From contig JAZQIU010000053.1 in assembly GCA_045541255.1 (NCBI GenBank), positions 1 to 40,977 of the forward strand: DNA of 40,977 bases, written 5' to 3'. Source of the DNA: UMGS1124 sp045541255 (GTDB lineage Bacteria; Bacillota_I; Bacilli_A; RF39; UBA660). The translations under genes were made by a program, and so were the position numbers. Positions 1 to 8,233 of this stretch are shown here, piece by piece; the stretch's first letter is position 1, and each line of letters starts with the position of its first letter. Under the pieces are notes generated by a model, which was given only the letters and a program-made list of their open reading frames with translations, was not told the DNA's origin and made no database searches.

Positions 1-25
1 AATATGTTAGAAAGGTTTGATTTTT

Positions 26-109
26 ATGGGTAAAAGATTATTCTTAGTAATAGTTTTATATCAAGTAATTATCATTTTATTGATTAGATTTATCCTCCTA
101 CAAGGGTAG
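26..109 (+). CDS. Short hydrophobic single-span peptide, possible type I toxin
   Basis: A 27-codon reading frame begins MGKRLFLVIV and is almost wholly hydrophobic after the GKR start, ending RFILLQG: one predicted membrane span with basic residues near both ends. An upstream in-frame stop at 8-10 shows the frame is complete at its 5' end. A Shine-Dalgarno-like GAAAGGT lies at 10-16, about 9 bases before the ATG. Size and shape match Fst/Ldr/TxpA-type membrane toxins, but I see no sequence identity to a named family. The link to toxicity rests on the convergent small RNA at 121-192. Its promoter would lie outside or at the very edge of the window. Short hydrophobic frames also arise by chance in AT-rich DNA. 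Confidence 0.35.
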   Translation: MGKRLFLVIVLYQVIIILLIRFILLQG

Positions 110-120
110 TTTTGGTTAAT

Positions 121-192
121 AAAAAAAGACACAAGGATTAACTCCTTATGTCTACACCCAAAAGGTAGACATTCAAATTTGAATGTTCTACT
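121..192 (-). ncRNA. Predicted ~70-nt antisense-type small RNA with two hairpins
   Basis: Read on the minus strand, a promoter (199-227) is followed by two hairpins. The first is the near-perfect palindrome at 165-191 (arms GTAGA/TCTAC around ACATTCAAATTTGAATGT). The second, at 128-152, has arms GACATAAGGA and TCCTTGTGTC with one mismatch and is followed by seven U (121-127), a textbook intrinsic terminator. The linker between the hairpins contains ACCUUUU, complementary to the Shine-Dalgarno region GAAAGGU of the peptide frame at 10-16. The RNA is convergent with that peptide. This layout resembles RNA II of par/Fst loci; the function is inferred. Confidence 0.5.
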
Positions 193-198
193 AAATAA

Positions 199-227
199 AT
201 AATAGCATAAAATTTTTATGTTTACAA
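199..227 (-). promoter_or_regulatory. Promoter for the small RNA
   Basis: On the minus strand TTGTAA (222-227), a 17-base spacer and TATTAT (199-204) form a SigA-like promoter with a TGC extended -10. The predicted start near 192 leaves a transcript of about 70 nt ending at the U-run 121-127. Confidence 0.5.
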
Positions 228-264
228 TAAAGAAAAAAGAATCAATAATGTTTGATTCTTTTTT
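228..264. terminator. Intrinsic terminator, bidirectional
   Basis: AAAGAATCAA and TTTGATTCTTT form a long stem around a short loop. T-runs flank it on both strands. It overlaps the stop codon of the minus-strand coiled-coil gene and could also end plus-strand transcripts from the toxin-like locus. Confidence 0.7.
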
Positions 265-2443
265 ATCTTGAACGTGTTCTTCTTTCTTCTTGTTCATATT
301 CAGGATATAAGTTTTCATATCCATAAAATTGATTGTATATATTTTGAGAATAATTATTTAAATTGTTATTTTGATTATTGTAATTTGTTTGATTAATAGT
401 ATTTTGCTGAGTATTATTTTGTTGTTGACCTTGCTTTTGTTGTTTTTCTTTTTCGTCTTTTTCTTTTTGTTGTTTTTGTCTTTCTAATTCCATTTTTTCT
501 ATTTCAGCAATTTTTTTATCATTTTCTACAATAGTTTTATCAATAGTTGTATCTAGTGTATTAACTTTATTTTGTTGATTAACTAGTTTATTTTCAATTG
601 ATTCTATTTCACTATAATAATTATAAAATTCTGTTGAACTTAAATAATCATTATATTCATTTGTAAATTCTTCTTTAAAATTTCTTACTTCTTCTAAAGT
701 TGATAAAATATCTTTTTTAGTGGATGAAAGACTAGTTTTTTGTTCTAATAATTCTACTTTAAAGTTGTTACTAGGAACTAATTGACTTTCAGTTTTAACT
801 ATAAGTCTAGATCTTAAATTTGCATATATTTGTTCTAAAGATAAATTATTAGAAGGATCTTTACTCATCCTAATTGCAATTTGTTGTAATTGTTCAGTAT
901 TTTTAATTTCTACATTACCTAAGAAATATTTAGTAACTGTTTTTAATTCTGGTTTTATATTATTTACTTTGTTACTTAAGCTTGTTATAGAAATTTGGAA
1001 TCTTAAAAGTTTGTCTTTAAATTCATATATTTTTGTATTAAAATTATCTAGATTTTTTTCATTATCTTCTTTTTTTGATTCTAATTTATTTATTTGTTCA
1101 TTTTTATCTTTTAATTTTGTTTCTAGGTTATCAGTTTTTTTCTTTATATTATTTATTGTTTCTGTATAATCTAATTTATCTTTTACTTCTTTGTATATTT
1201 CATTTAAATATTTTGAATTATTTGATTCTTTTTCTAATAGTTTAATATAATCTTTTAGTTCTTGTGGTTTTGTTTTTGACAAAGAGTAGGCAACTGATAT
1301 GATAGTTCCTGATTTAATCATATTTATTCTATCAATTATTTCTTTAATATTGTTTTGATTATTATTTAATCTATTCATTAATTTGTTAATATCATTAATG
1401 TCGTTAGTATTTTCTAATGATTGATTGATTCTGTGTACTTCCATATCTAAGTCTCTTAAAGAATCATAATCACTTTTCATTTTTTTATCAATAGTTTTAA
1501 TTAATTCTTGTCTACCTAATTCTATTTGTTTTTCTTGTTGTGTTTTTTTATCTAATTCTTCTTGTTTTTTCAATTCTTCTTTAGTTGGTTCATCTTTTTT
1601 ATTTTTTTCATTTATTTCATTAGGTTGTTTTTTATTTTTTTTCTCAATTTCTTTATCTTTTTCTTTAGATTCATCTTTTTTATCTGTTTCTTTTTTCTTT
1701 TTGTCATCTTCTTTTTCTTGTTGTTTTGAATCTATTTTTTTATCATCTTTAGTATTTTCTTTTTTTACTTCTTTATCTTTGTTAGATTCTTTTTTGTTAG
1801 TTTCTTTATTATCTTTTTTAGTATCAGTGGTAAGATTTTTTAAATCTTTTTCATCTTTTTGTTTGTTTTTTTCTTCTATTTCTTTTTTATTTTTCTCATC
1901 TTCTAATTTTTTTGCATCTTCTTGCTTTTTCTTTTCTTCTGTTTCTTTTTTTAAATTTTCTTGTTTTTGTTTTAATTCTTCTTGTTTCTTTTGTTCTTCT
2001 AATTTTTCTTTTTCTGTTTCTGTTTCTTTTTGTTTTAATTCTTCTTGTTTTTTCTTTAAATCTAAATTTTGTTTTTCTAAAGCTTTTTTTCTTAGAGCGT
2101 CTAAATTAGGTTTTTGATTGTTAATAATTTTTTTATCTTGGTCTTTAGTGTTAATTGCTTTTTTATTTATATTCGGATTATTTAATGTAATATTTTTATT
2201 AATAGAATTTTTATTTAGTTTTTTCTTGCTAATAACTTTTTTTCTTTTTTTACCTTTTATATTTTCTTCTTGTTTTCTTTTTGCATTTAAAAATTCTTCT
2301 TCTTGTTTTTTTCTTTTTAATTCAATCTCTTGTTGTTTCTTTTTCTTTTCTTCTAATTCTTTTTTTCTTTTTTTGGCTAATTCCATATAGTAAAGTCTTA
2401 AATATTTAAAATAATCATTAACATCTTTTTTATTAGAATTCAT
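263..2443 (-). CDS. Large lysine/glutamate-rich coiled-coil protein, function unknown
   Basis: The product is 726 residues with no signal peptide and no membrane span. Residues ~20-320 are extremely rich in K, E, Q and D, with runs such as KKRKKELEEKKKKQQ, and look like a long charged coil or disordered stalk. Residues ~320-650 have heptad-like spacing with more hydrophobic positions, interrupted around a YFLGNVEIKN segment. The last ~80 residues are Q/N/Y-rich and end in a basic RRTRSR tail. The start is supported by AGGTGAT seven bases before the ATG. It is monocistronic, with its own terminator, and diverges from the hydrolase-murF-ddl operon. A cytoskeletal or scaffold role is possible, but I do not recognise a family. 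Confidence 0.85.
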   Translation of the reverse strand: MNSNKKDVNDYFKYLRLYYMELAKKRKKELEEKKKKQQEIELKRKKQEEEFLNAKRKQEENIKGKKRKKVISKKKLNKNSINKNITLNNPNINKKAINTKDQDKKIINNQKPNLDALRKKALEKQNLDLKKKQEELKQKETETEKEKLEEQKKQEELKQKQENLKKETEEKKKQEDAKKLEDEKNKKEIEEKNKQKDEKDLKNLTTDTKKDNKETNKKESNKDKEVKKENTKDDKKIDSKQQEKEDDKKKKETDKKDESKEKDKEIEKKNKKQPNEINEKNKKDEPTKEELKKQEELDKKTQQEKQIELGRQELIKTIDKKMKSDYDSLRDLDMEVHRINQSLENTNDINDINKLMNRLNNNQNNIKEIIDRINMIKSGTIISVAYSLSKTKPQELKDYIKLLEKESNNSKYLNEIYKEVKDKLDYTETINNIKKKTDNLETKLKDKNEQINKLESKKEDNEKNLDNFNTKIYEFKDKLLRFQISITSLSNKVNNIKPELKTVTKYFLGNVEIKNTEQLQQIAIRMSKDPSNNLSLEQIYANLRSRLIVKTESQLVPSNNFKVELLEQKTSLSSTKKDILSTLEEVRNFKEEFTNEYNDYLSSTEFYNYYSEIESIENKLVNQQNKVNTLDTTIDKTIVENDKKIAEIEKMELERQKQQKEKDEKEKQQKQGQQQNNTQQNTINQTNYNNQNNNLNNYSQNIYNQFYGYENLYPEYEQEERRTRSR

Positions 2444-2461
2444 AATAAATCACCTGGAAGT

Positions 2462-2523
2462 ATTATAACATATTCGTTTATTTTTAACTATAGTTTGTGT
2501 TTTGTGTAGTTTATTTGTATAAT
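2462..2523. promoter_or_regulatory. Divergent promoter region
   Basis: On the minus strand TATAAT (2462-2467) with a preceding TGT gives an extended -10 for the coiled-coil gene, though the leader would be only ~12 nt. On the plus strand TTGTGT (2495-2500), 17 bases and TATAAT (2518-2523) could drive the hydrolase operon; a second TATAAT at 2572-2577 is an alternative. Confidence 0.4.
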
Positions 2524-2598
2524 ATTTACAGTTTTTTTAAAAATTTTATTTAATTAATTGATTTTATAAAATATAATATTATATAGAAGGTGTATTGT

Positions 2599-3333
2599 AT
2601 GCTAAAAAATATAAAAGGAGTAAAAGTTAATTATTTTTTTCATGATATAGGTGCAGACGTAAGTTTAGTATTATTACATGGTTGGAATCAAAACATTGAG
2701 ATGATGATGCCTATAGGTGAAAAGTTTTTTGATAGATATAATGTTTTAATAATAGATTTGCCTGGTTTTGGTAAAAGTAGTGAGCCATCTCATTCATGGA
2801 ATGTTTATGAATATGCCGATTGTGTAAAACAAATGGTAGATGATTTAGGATTAGATAAAATTATATTGATGGGTCATTCTTTTGGTGGAAGAGTTGGATT
2901 AATATATGCTTCTATTTATGATGTTTATAAACTTATATGTTTTGCAAGCCCTTATTGTAAAGAATTAAAGAAGTTACCTTTAAAAACTAAAATATATAAA
3001 TCTTTAAAAAATATTAGTTGTTTAAAATGGCTTGCAAATATAATGAAGAATTATATAGGTTCTACTGACTATAAAAATGCAACAGAAGTAATGCGCGGAG
3101 TTTTAGTACAATCTATTAATTTAGAAATGGTAGAAGATGTAAAAAAAATAAATGCTCCAACATTACTAATATGGGGGAGTTTAGATACGGCTGTTCCTTT
3201 AAAACGTGCTTATGAATTAGAGTCTTTAATAAAAAATGCTGCTGTTGTAGTTTATGAAGGTGCTACACATTATGCTTATTTAGAAAGAATTAATGAAGTT
3301 ATTAAAGTTATTGATAATTTTATTGGGAAGTGA
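2599..3333 (+). CDS. Alpha/beta hydrolase
   Basis: This 244-residue single-domain hydrolase shows the oxyanion LLHGW (H27-G28), the nucleophile elbow GHSFGG (S94), the acid in WGSLD (D196) and the base in GATHYAY (H224), so the catalytic triad looks intact. The substrate cannot be read from sequence; esterase, lipase or haloperoxidase-like hydrolases share this fold. A longer frame could begin at GTG 2590, but that codon overlaps the Shine-Dalgarno AGAAGG (2585-2590). ATG 2599 sits eight bases after it and is preferred. The stop lies four bases before the murF-like gene, so it is probably co-transcribed with murF and ddl, which hints at an envelope-related job. Confidence 0.85.
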   Translation: MLKNIKGVKVNYFFHDIGADVSLVLLHGWNQNIEMMMPIGEKFFDRYNVLIIDLPGFGKSSEPSHSWNVYEYADCVKQMVDDLGLDKIILMGHSFGGRVGLIYASIYDVYKLICFASPYCKELKKLPLKTKIYKSLKNISCLKWLANIMKNYIGSTDYKNATEVMRGVLVQSINLEMVEDVKKINAPTLLIWGSLDTAVPLKRAYELESLIKNAAVVVYEGATHYAYLERINEVIKVIDNFIGK

Positions 3334-3337
3334 TTGA

Positions 3338-4921
3338 ATGATTATAATTTTAATTAATATGTTATTTTCTATTATTTATTTAGTTTTAAGATTTAAAAAG
3401 AATTTACATGTTTTACAACAAAATTTTTATAATGAAAATAATAGATATATTAAGTGGGGGAATAAAAATATATTAAGTGTTTTTAAATATGATTTAATAA
3501 TACTTGTTTTAAATATTATTAATATGTTTATTCATAGTAAAATATTGTTATTTATTAATATTTTATATTTAATATTATATTTTGTAGAAAGAAGCAATAT
3601 AAAGAAAGAACAAGTTAAGATACCTTTAAAAGTTACTAGTAGAGTTAAAAGAATGATTGTTACTAATATAATTTTATATTTAATACCTATTATAATATAT
3701 TTATTTAATAAAAATATTTATATATTTAATTTTATATATAGTTTATTAGTAAGTTTAAATTTTTATTTAATATTTTTAAGTAATGTAATAAATAAACCAG
3801 TTGAAAAATGTGTATTCTTATATTATAAAACTAAAGCTATGAATAAAATTAAGAGTATGAATAATTTAAATGTTATTGGTATAACAGGTAGTTATGGTAA
3901 GACTAGTAGTAAGAATATATTGAATGATATATTAAGTGTTAAATATAATAGTGTTGCAACACCTTTAAATTATAATACTCAGTATGGTTTAATATTAACA
4001 ATTAATAATTATATTGATAAGTTTAATGATATTTTTATAGCTGAAATGGGTGCATTTAAGATGGGGAGAATTAAATTACTTTGTGATTTAGTTAAACCTA
4101 AATATGGTATTATAACTTCTATTGGTACTGCACATTTAGATACTTTTGGAAGTAGAGAGAATGTACAAAAAGGGAAGTTTGAACTTATTGAATCTTTACC
4201 TAGTGATGGTGTTGGAATATTAAATGCAGATGATCCATATCAAGTTAATTATAAATTAAAGAATAATTGTAAGATAATTTGGATTGGTATAGAAAATAAA
4301 GATGCTGATTTAGTTGCTAGTAATATTAGTATTGATTCTAAAGGAATGACATTTGATGTTTATTTTAAAGAAGATGATATAACTCATACGTTTAATACTA
4401 GGTTGTTAGGTAACGCTAATATTTATAATATTTTAGCTGGTATAGCATTTGGTAAATATATGGGTATGAGTTTAAAAGAATTAGAGTTAGGTGTTAAAAG
4501 AATTAAACCTATTACTCATAGATTAGAACTTAAGAATATGGGGGATAGAACTATCATTGATGATGCTTATAATTCTAATCCTGTTGGTTCTAAAATGGCA
4601 TTAGATGTATTAAAATTAATGGATGGAATGAAGATTGTTGTTACTCCTGGTATGATAGAATTAGGATTGGAACAATATTCTTTAAATAAAAAGTTTGGAG
4701 AATATATAAGTGAGGTTGCTGATTATGTTATACTAGTAGGGGAAAAACAAACAAAACCTATATTAGATGGTTTGCAATTAAGTAAGTATCCTAGCAATAA
4801 AGTTTGTATTATAAATGATGTTAAAGAAGCTTTTAAAATTATTGATAGTGTTAAAGAAAAAGATAAACATACATATATATTACTTGAAAATGATTTACCT
4901 GATATTTTTAATGAAAAATAG
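3338..4921 (+). CDS. murF: MurF-type Mur ligase with N-terminal membrane domain
   Basis: Residues ~175-527 match the MurF group, which adds D-Ala-D-Ala to the UDP-MurNAc tripeptide. Visible motifs are the P-loop GITGSYGKTSS (181-191), AEMGAFKMG, the histidine in GTAHLDTFGS, LNADDPY and the MurF-like DDAYNSNPVGSK with GMIELG further on. The usual soluble UDP-binding N-domain is absent. In its place residues 1-150 carry about five predicted membrane segments (1-18, 51-83 as two, 107-123, 127-150). That suggests a membrane-tethered ligase. The direct neighbour ddl makes its D-Ala-D-Ala substrate. Shine-Dalgarno GGGAAG precedes the ATG. Other Mur-ligase relatives, such as the MurT type, are less likely given the MurF signature and the neighbour. 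Confidence 0.85.
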   Translation: MIIILINMLFSIIYLVLRFKKNLHVLQQNFYNENNRYIKWGNKNILSVFKYDLIILVLNIINMFIHSKILLFINILYLILYFVERSNIKKEQVKIPLKVTSRVKRMIVTNIILYLIPIIIYLFNKNIYIFNFIYSLLVSLNFYLIFLSNVINKPVEKCVFLYYKTKAMNKIKSMNNLNVIGITGSYGKTSSKNILNDILSVKYNSVATPLNYNTQYGLILTINNYIDKFNDIFIAEMGAFKMGRIKLLCDLVKPKYGIITSIGTAHLDTFGSRENVQKGKFELIESLPSDGVGILNADDPYQVNYKLKNNCKIIWIGIENKDADLVASNISIDSKGMTFDVYFKEDDITHTFNTRLLGNANIYNILAGIAFGKYMGMSLKELELGVKRIKPITHRLELKNMGDRTIIDDAYNSNPVGSKMALDVLKLMDGMKIVVTPGMIELGLEQYSLNKKFGEYISEVADYVILVGEKQTKPILDGLQLSKYPSNKVCIINDVKEAFKIIDSVKEKDKHTYILLENDLPDIFNEK

Positions 4922-4935
4922 AAAGAAGGAGTTTT

Positions 4936-6108
4936 ATGAAAATTAAAGTTGGTGTTATATTTGGTGGTGAAAGTGTAGAACATGAAGTTAGTGTTATAAG
5001 TGCTTTACAAGCCATTGAATCTATGAATAAAGAAAAATATGATATAGTTCCAATTTATATAAGTAAAGATAAAGTTTGGTATATTGGAGAAGCTTTATTT
5101 AAAATTGATAGTTATAAAGATTTAGATAATTTAAAGAAATGTTGTAAAGAAGTTACTTTATGTAAATTAAATGGAGAATTTTGTTTAATTAATACAAAAG
5201 GATTAATGAATAAAGTAGTTGAAAAAATTGATGTAGCATTTCCTATAGTTCATGGGCAAAATGTTGAAGATGGAACTTTGGCTGGGCATTTAGATACTGT
5301 TGGTATTCCTTATGTAGGAAGTGGAGTATTAGGAGCTAGTTTAGGTCAAGATAAAGTTGTTATTAAACAAATATTAAATAGTGTAAATATTCCGGTTGTA
5401 GATTATGTATGGTTTTATGATGTTGAATTTGATAATGATAAAGATAAATATTTAAAACTTATTGAAGAAATGGGATATCCCGTTGTTGTTAAACCAGCTT
5501 CTTTAGGAAGTAGTGTTGGCATTAACTTTGTTAAGAATGAAAAAACAATAGAGGATGCTATAAATGAAGCAATAGAATATGATAAAAAAATAATTGTTGA
5601 GCGTGCTGTAGATAATTTATTAGAAGTAAATTGTAGTGTAGTAGGTAATTATAGTATTCAAGAAGCTAGTGTAATAGAAGAAGTAATGAGTGCTAATTCA
5701 ATATTAACTTATGAAGATAAATATATTGGCGAATCAAAATCTAAAGGTGCTAGTAAAGGTATGGTAAATGCTAGTAGAAGAATACCAGCTAATATAAGTG
5801 ATAAATTAACTCATGATATAGAAGAAACTAGTAAAGAAGTATTTAGAGCATTAAATTTAAGTGGAGTATGTAGAATAGATTATTTAATAGATTCTAAAAC
5901 AAATAAATATTATGTAAATGAACCAAATACTATTCCTGGATCATTATCATTCTATTTATGGGAACCTAAAGGTAAAAAATATACTGAATTACTAGATGAT
6001 TTAATAACAATGGCTATTAAAGATTATAAAAATAAATTAAAGAAAACATATTGTTTTGATACAAATATTTTAAAAAACTTTAATGGAATAAAAGGTTCTA
6101 AAAAATAA
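4936..6108 (+). CDS. ddl: D-alanine--D-alanine ligase
   Basis: This ATP-grasp enzyme of 390 residues joins two D-alanines for peptidoglycan precursors. It begins VGVIFGGESVEHEVSVIS, the D-Ala site 1 glutamate motif. It continues with PVVVKPASLGSSVG for ATP binding and ends the core with VNEPNTIPGS, the metal-binding NEPNT box. The omega-loop reads YEDKY, keeping the Lys-Tyr pair of D-Ala-D-Ala rather than D-Ala-D-Lac ligases, so vancomycin-type depsipeptide precursors are not predicted. It is somewhat longer than the usual 340-370 residues, with a short lysine-rich tail. AGAAGGAG precedes the ATG and the gene follows murF by 14 bases. Confidence 0.95.
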   Translation: MKIKVGVIFGGESVEHEVSVISALQAIESMNKEKYDIVPIYISKDKVWYIGEALFKIDSYKDLDNLKKCCKEVTLCKLNGEFCLINTKGLMNKVVEKIDVAFPIVHGQNVEDGTLAGHLDTVGIPYVGSGVLGASLGQDKVVIKQILNSVNIPVVDYVWFYDVEFDNDKDKYLKLIEEMGYPVVVKPASLGSSVGINFVKNEKTIEDAINEAIEYDKKIIVERAVDNLLEVNCSVVGNYSIQEASVIEEVMSANSILTYEDKYIGESKSKGASKGMVNASRRIPANISDKLTHDIEETSKEVFRALNLSGVCRIDYLIDSKTNKYYVNEPNTIPGSLSFYLWEPKGKKYTELLDDLITMAIKDYKNKLKKTYCFDTNILKNFNGIKGSKK

Positions 6109-6140
6109 TAGTAAACTTTAAGTAAAGTTTACTATTTTTT
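6108..6140 (+). terminator. Intrinsic terminator after ddl
   Basis: ATAGTAAACTTTA and TAAAGTTTACTAT pair perfectly around AG, followed by a T-run. It ends the hydrolase-murF-ddl transcript. Confidence 0.85.
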
Positions 6141-6172
6141 AATTTTTATATATTTCTTTTTTTGTGATATAT

Positions 6173-6181
6173 TGCTATAAT
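6173..6181 (+). promoter_or_regulatory. Extended -10 promoter for the 6187-6303 RNA
   Basis: TGCTATAAT is a consensus -10 with a TGN extension. No good -35 is seen 17 bases upstream. Transcription would start near 6187-6188, exactly at the 5' arm of the closing stem of the downstream RNA. Confidence 0.5.
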
Positions 6182-6186
6182 TAATT

Positions 6187-6303
6187 AGCACAACAGATGT
6201 ATTATAAACTTAACTTTACTCGCGCTTTGTTGATTTTTTGTCGACAATTTAAAAATAAAACAAAGTGTTATTAATTATAATTATCTAGTTGTGCTTTTTT
6301 TTT
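6187..6303 (+). ncRNA. Predicted free-standing rod-shaped small RNA (~117 nt)
   Basis: Both ends pair: AGCACAAC (6187-6194) with GTTGTGCT (6288-6295), directly followed by nine U. Inside, AGAT (6195-6198) pairs with ATCT (6283-6286), ATTATAA (6201-6207) with TTATAAT (6275-6281), and CGCTTTGTT (6223-6231) with AACAAAGTG (6259-6267, one G-U). The whole molecule therefore folds as one long rod with internal loops. A promoter abuts the 5' end and the ddl terminator insulates it. The rod shape recalls 6S RNA, but it is shorter than usual 6S and I cannot confirm the family. It does not carry the conserved SRP, tmRNA or RNase P motifs. Confidence 0.6.
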
Positions 6304-6345
6304 GCAATAATTTATGTTAATATTAAAATGTAGTTATAGTTTGGG

Positions 6346-6381
6346 AATAATAGATGATTTTTAAACTAAAAAACTATTATT
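6346..6381 (+). repeat. Inverted repeat upstream of the AMP-binding gene
   Basis: AATAATAG (6346-6353) pairs with CTATTATT (6374-6381), and the inner TTTTTA pairs with TAAAAA. It could be a leader hairpin or an operator. The T-run after it is weak, so I do not call it a terminator. No gene lies between the small RNA and 6452. Confidence 0.35.
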
Positions 6382-6451
6382 TTAGACGAAATTTATATAT
6401 ATATTTCTTTATTATATTAGAGTAGAGAAATGAACTTAGGGGGAAGTTTAT

Positions 6452-8233
6452 ATGAAAAAAGAAACAAATTATCCGTCAACAGATAAGACTCATTTAGAAG
6501 GTACAAAGTTTTTTGAGAGACATCCTATTATACCTTCATTTTTAACATTTTCTCAAGTTATGGATTTAATGTTTTTAACACAAGGGAATCATAAAATAGT
6601 TGATTGTTTAAATTTAAGAGTAGATGTTAAGGAATTTCAAAAAGATAGTTTAATAATTGCAAAGGCTTTTTTAGAACTAGGTATAAAACCAAAAGATATT
6701 ATTGTTGTATCTATGCCTAATTATTATCAAGCAATTCCTGTATTTAAGGCGGCTAATATGATAGGGGCAACAGTAACTTATTTAAATCCTTTAGCAAGTT
6801 TGGAAGAAACTAAGAATTATTTAAATATGTATGAATCACCAGTTTTTATAAATTGTAATAAAGATCAAATTTATAATGAGGAAATAAAAAAAGGTACAAA
6901 AGTTAAACATATTATTACAATGAATGAAAACTTAAGAAATAGTCGCAATTTAAATAGAAAGGTTGGTTATTCAGTAGGTAGTGTGGATGATTTTACTTAT
7001 CATGAGTTAGGAAATGTTGGTAAATATCAAAAAAATAAATTTAAAACTAATTTTGGTGGTAAACAAGATGCTTTAATTTTGTATACAAGTGGTTCAACTG
7101 GTAAAGCTAAGAGTTTATTATTTACAAATGAAAATTTAATTGCTTCATGTATATATTTAAAGAATTCTACACATGTTCCTAATGTTACACCTGATGATAG
7201 CCGTTGGATGAATGTAGTTCCATTTATGTATCCTTATGGATTTGGAGCTTCAGTTTTACAAACATTCTTAAGTGGTAGAGAAGTAATTTTAACTCCTAAT
7301 TTATCACCTGAAAATATATCTTATTATTATAGTAAAAATCCACATCTAGTTTTCGGTAGTCCAGCTCATTTAGAAATGACTAAGAGAAATTTACCTAAAG
7401 ATCAAGATTTGTCAAGTTTAAAAATATATTTATCTGGTGGAGATTATTTATCAGTATCACAATCTCATGCTGGTATAGATTACTTTAAATCACATGGTGC
7501 AAAAGATATTACTATTAGTAATTCAAGTGGTACAGGAGAAACTTTAGGTTGTAGTACTAATGCGATGAATGTACCATATAGACCAGAAACTGTTGGTCAA
7601 TTAGTTGTCGGTCCAGAATATGTAGTTTTAAATCCCGATACAATGGAAGAAGTAAAATACGGAGAAACTGGGGTTTTATGTACTAGAGGTAAACATGTAT
7701 TTAAAGGATATTATGGTAGAGATGACTTAACTGACGAAATAATGATTGATTATAAAGGGAAGAAATATTATATGACAGGTAATATTGGTTTCTTAGATAA
7801 AGATAGATATTTTACATTAATTGGTCGTGCTTCTCGTTTCTTTATAATTAACACTTTAAATAAGGTCTATTGTGAATTAGTGCAATCTGTTGTGTCAAAT
7901 ATTGATGTAGTAGATAGTTGTGCTATTGTTCCTAAACCGAATGAAGAAAGTCTATATGAATGTAAAGCTTATGTTGTATTAAAAGATGGATATTTTCCTA
8001 GTGAGGAAATGGAAAGATATATTATTGATAAAAGTCGTGAAGTTTATGTAGATGCTACTGGAGAAGAAACAATATTAAAAGATTATGAAATTCCTGCTAG
8101 TGTAACTTTTTTAGATATATTACCAAGAACTGATATGGCTGAAAAAATAGATTATGAATCTTTAAAAAGAAAGGCAGAAGAAGAATATCAAAAAGAACAA
8201 GAAAATCAAAAAAAATATACTAAAAATAAGTAA
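6452..8233 (+). CDS. AMP-binding (ANL superfamily) acyl-adenylating enzyme
   Basis: This 593-residue protein has the large and small domains of acyl-CoA synthetase-type enzymes. The phosphate loop YTSGSTGKAK is at ~212, the A5-like region reads NSSGTGETLG, then GETGVLCTRG, MTGNIGF and GRASRFF, with a conserved-position lysine in LPRTDMAEKIDYES near the C-terminus. Two sites deviate. The usual TGD ribose-binding aspartate is Asn444, and the GRxKD hinge is GRASR. Adenylation of a carboxylic acid is likely, but the acid and the acceptor (CoA or carrier protein) are not readable. The Shine-Dalgarno is strong (GGGGGAAG). It appears monocistronic, bounded by a terminator. Confidence 0.8.
   Translation: MKKETNYPSTDKTHLEGTKFFERHPIIPSFLTFSQVMDLMFLTQGNHKIVDCLNLRVDVKEFQKDSLIIAKAFLELGIKPKDIIVVSMPNYYQAIPVFKAANMIGATVTYLNPLASLEETKNYLNMYESPVFINCNKDQIYNEEIKKGTKVKHIITMNENLRNSRNLNRKVGYSVGSVDDFTYHELGNVGKYQKNKFKTNFGGKQDALILYTSGSTGKAKSLLFTNENLIASCIYLKNSTHVPNVTPDDSRWMNVVPFMYPYGFGASVLQTFLSGREVILTPNLSPENISYYYSKNPHLVFGSPAHLEMTKRNLPKDQDLSSLKIYLSGGDYLSVSQSHAGIDYFKSHGAKDITISNSSGTGETLGCSTNAMNVPYRPETVGQLVVGPEYVVLNPDTMEEVKYGETGVLCTRGKHVFKGYYGRDDLTDEIMIDYKGKKYYMTGNIGFLDKDRYFTLIGRASRFFIINTLNKVYCELVQSVVSNIDVVDSCAIVPKPNEESLYECKAYVVLKDGYFPSEEMERYIIDKSREVYVDATGEETILKDYEIPASVTFLDILPRTDMAEKIDYESLKRKAEEEYQKEQENQKKYTKNK

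Noticed and set aside
61..324. 87-codon minus-strand frame across the toxin-like region
   Set aside because: It runs through three hairpins and the small-RNA promoter, has no ribosome site and overlaps the end of a real gene.
969..2390. Several plus-strand Ser/Leu/Phe-rich frames
   Set aside because: They are the antisense of the lysine/glutamate-rich gene; poly-purine codons read backwards give long open frames without starts or ribosome sites.
6187..6303. tmRNA, SRP RNA or RNase P RNA
   Set aside because: None of the conserved motifs (tRNA-like CCA end, SRP GGAA domain, RNase P GAGGAAAGTCC) is present.
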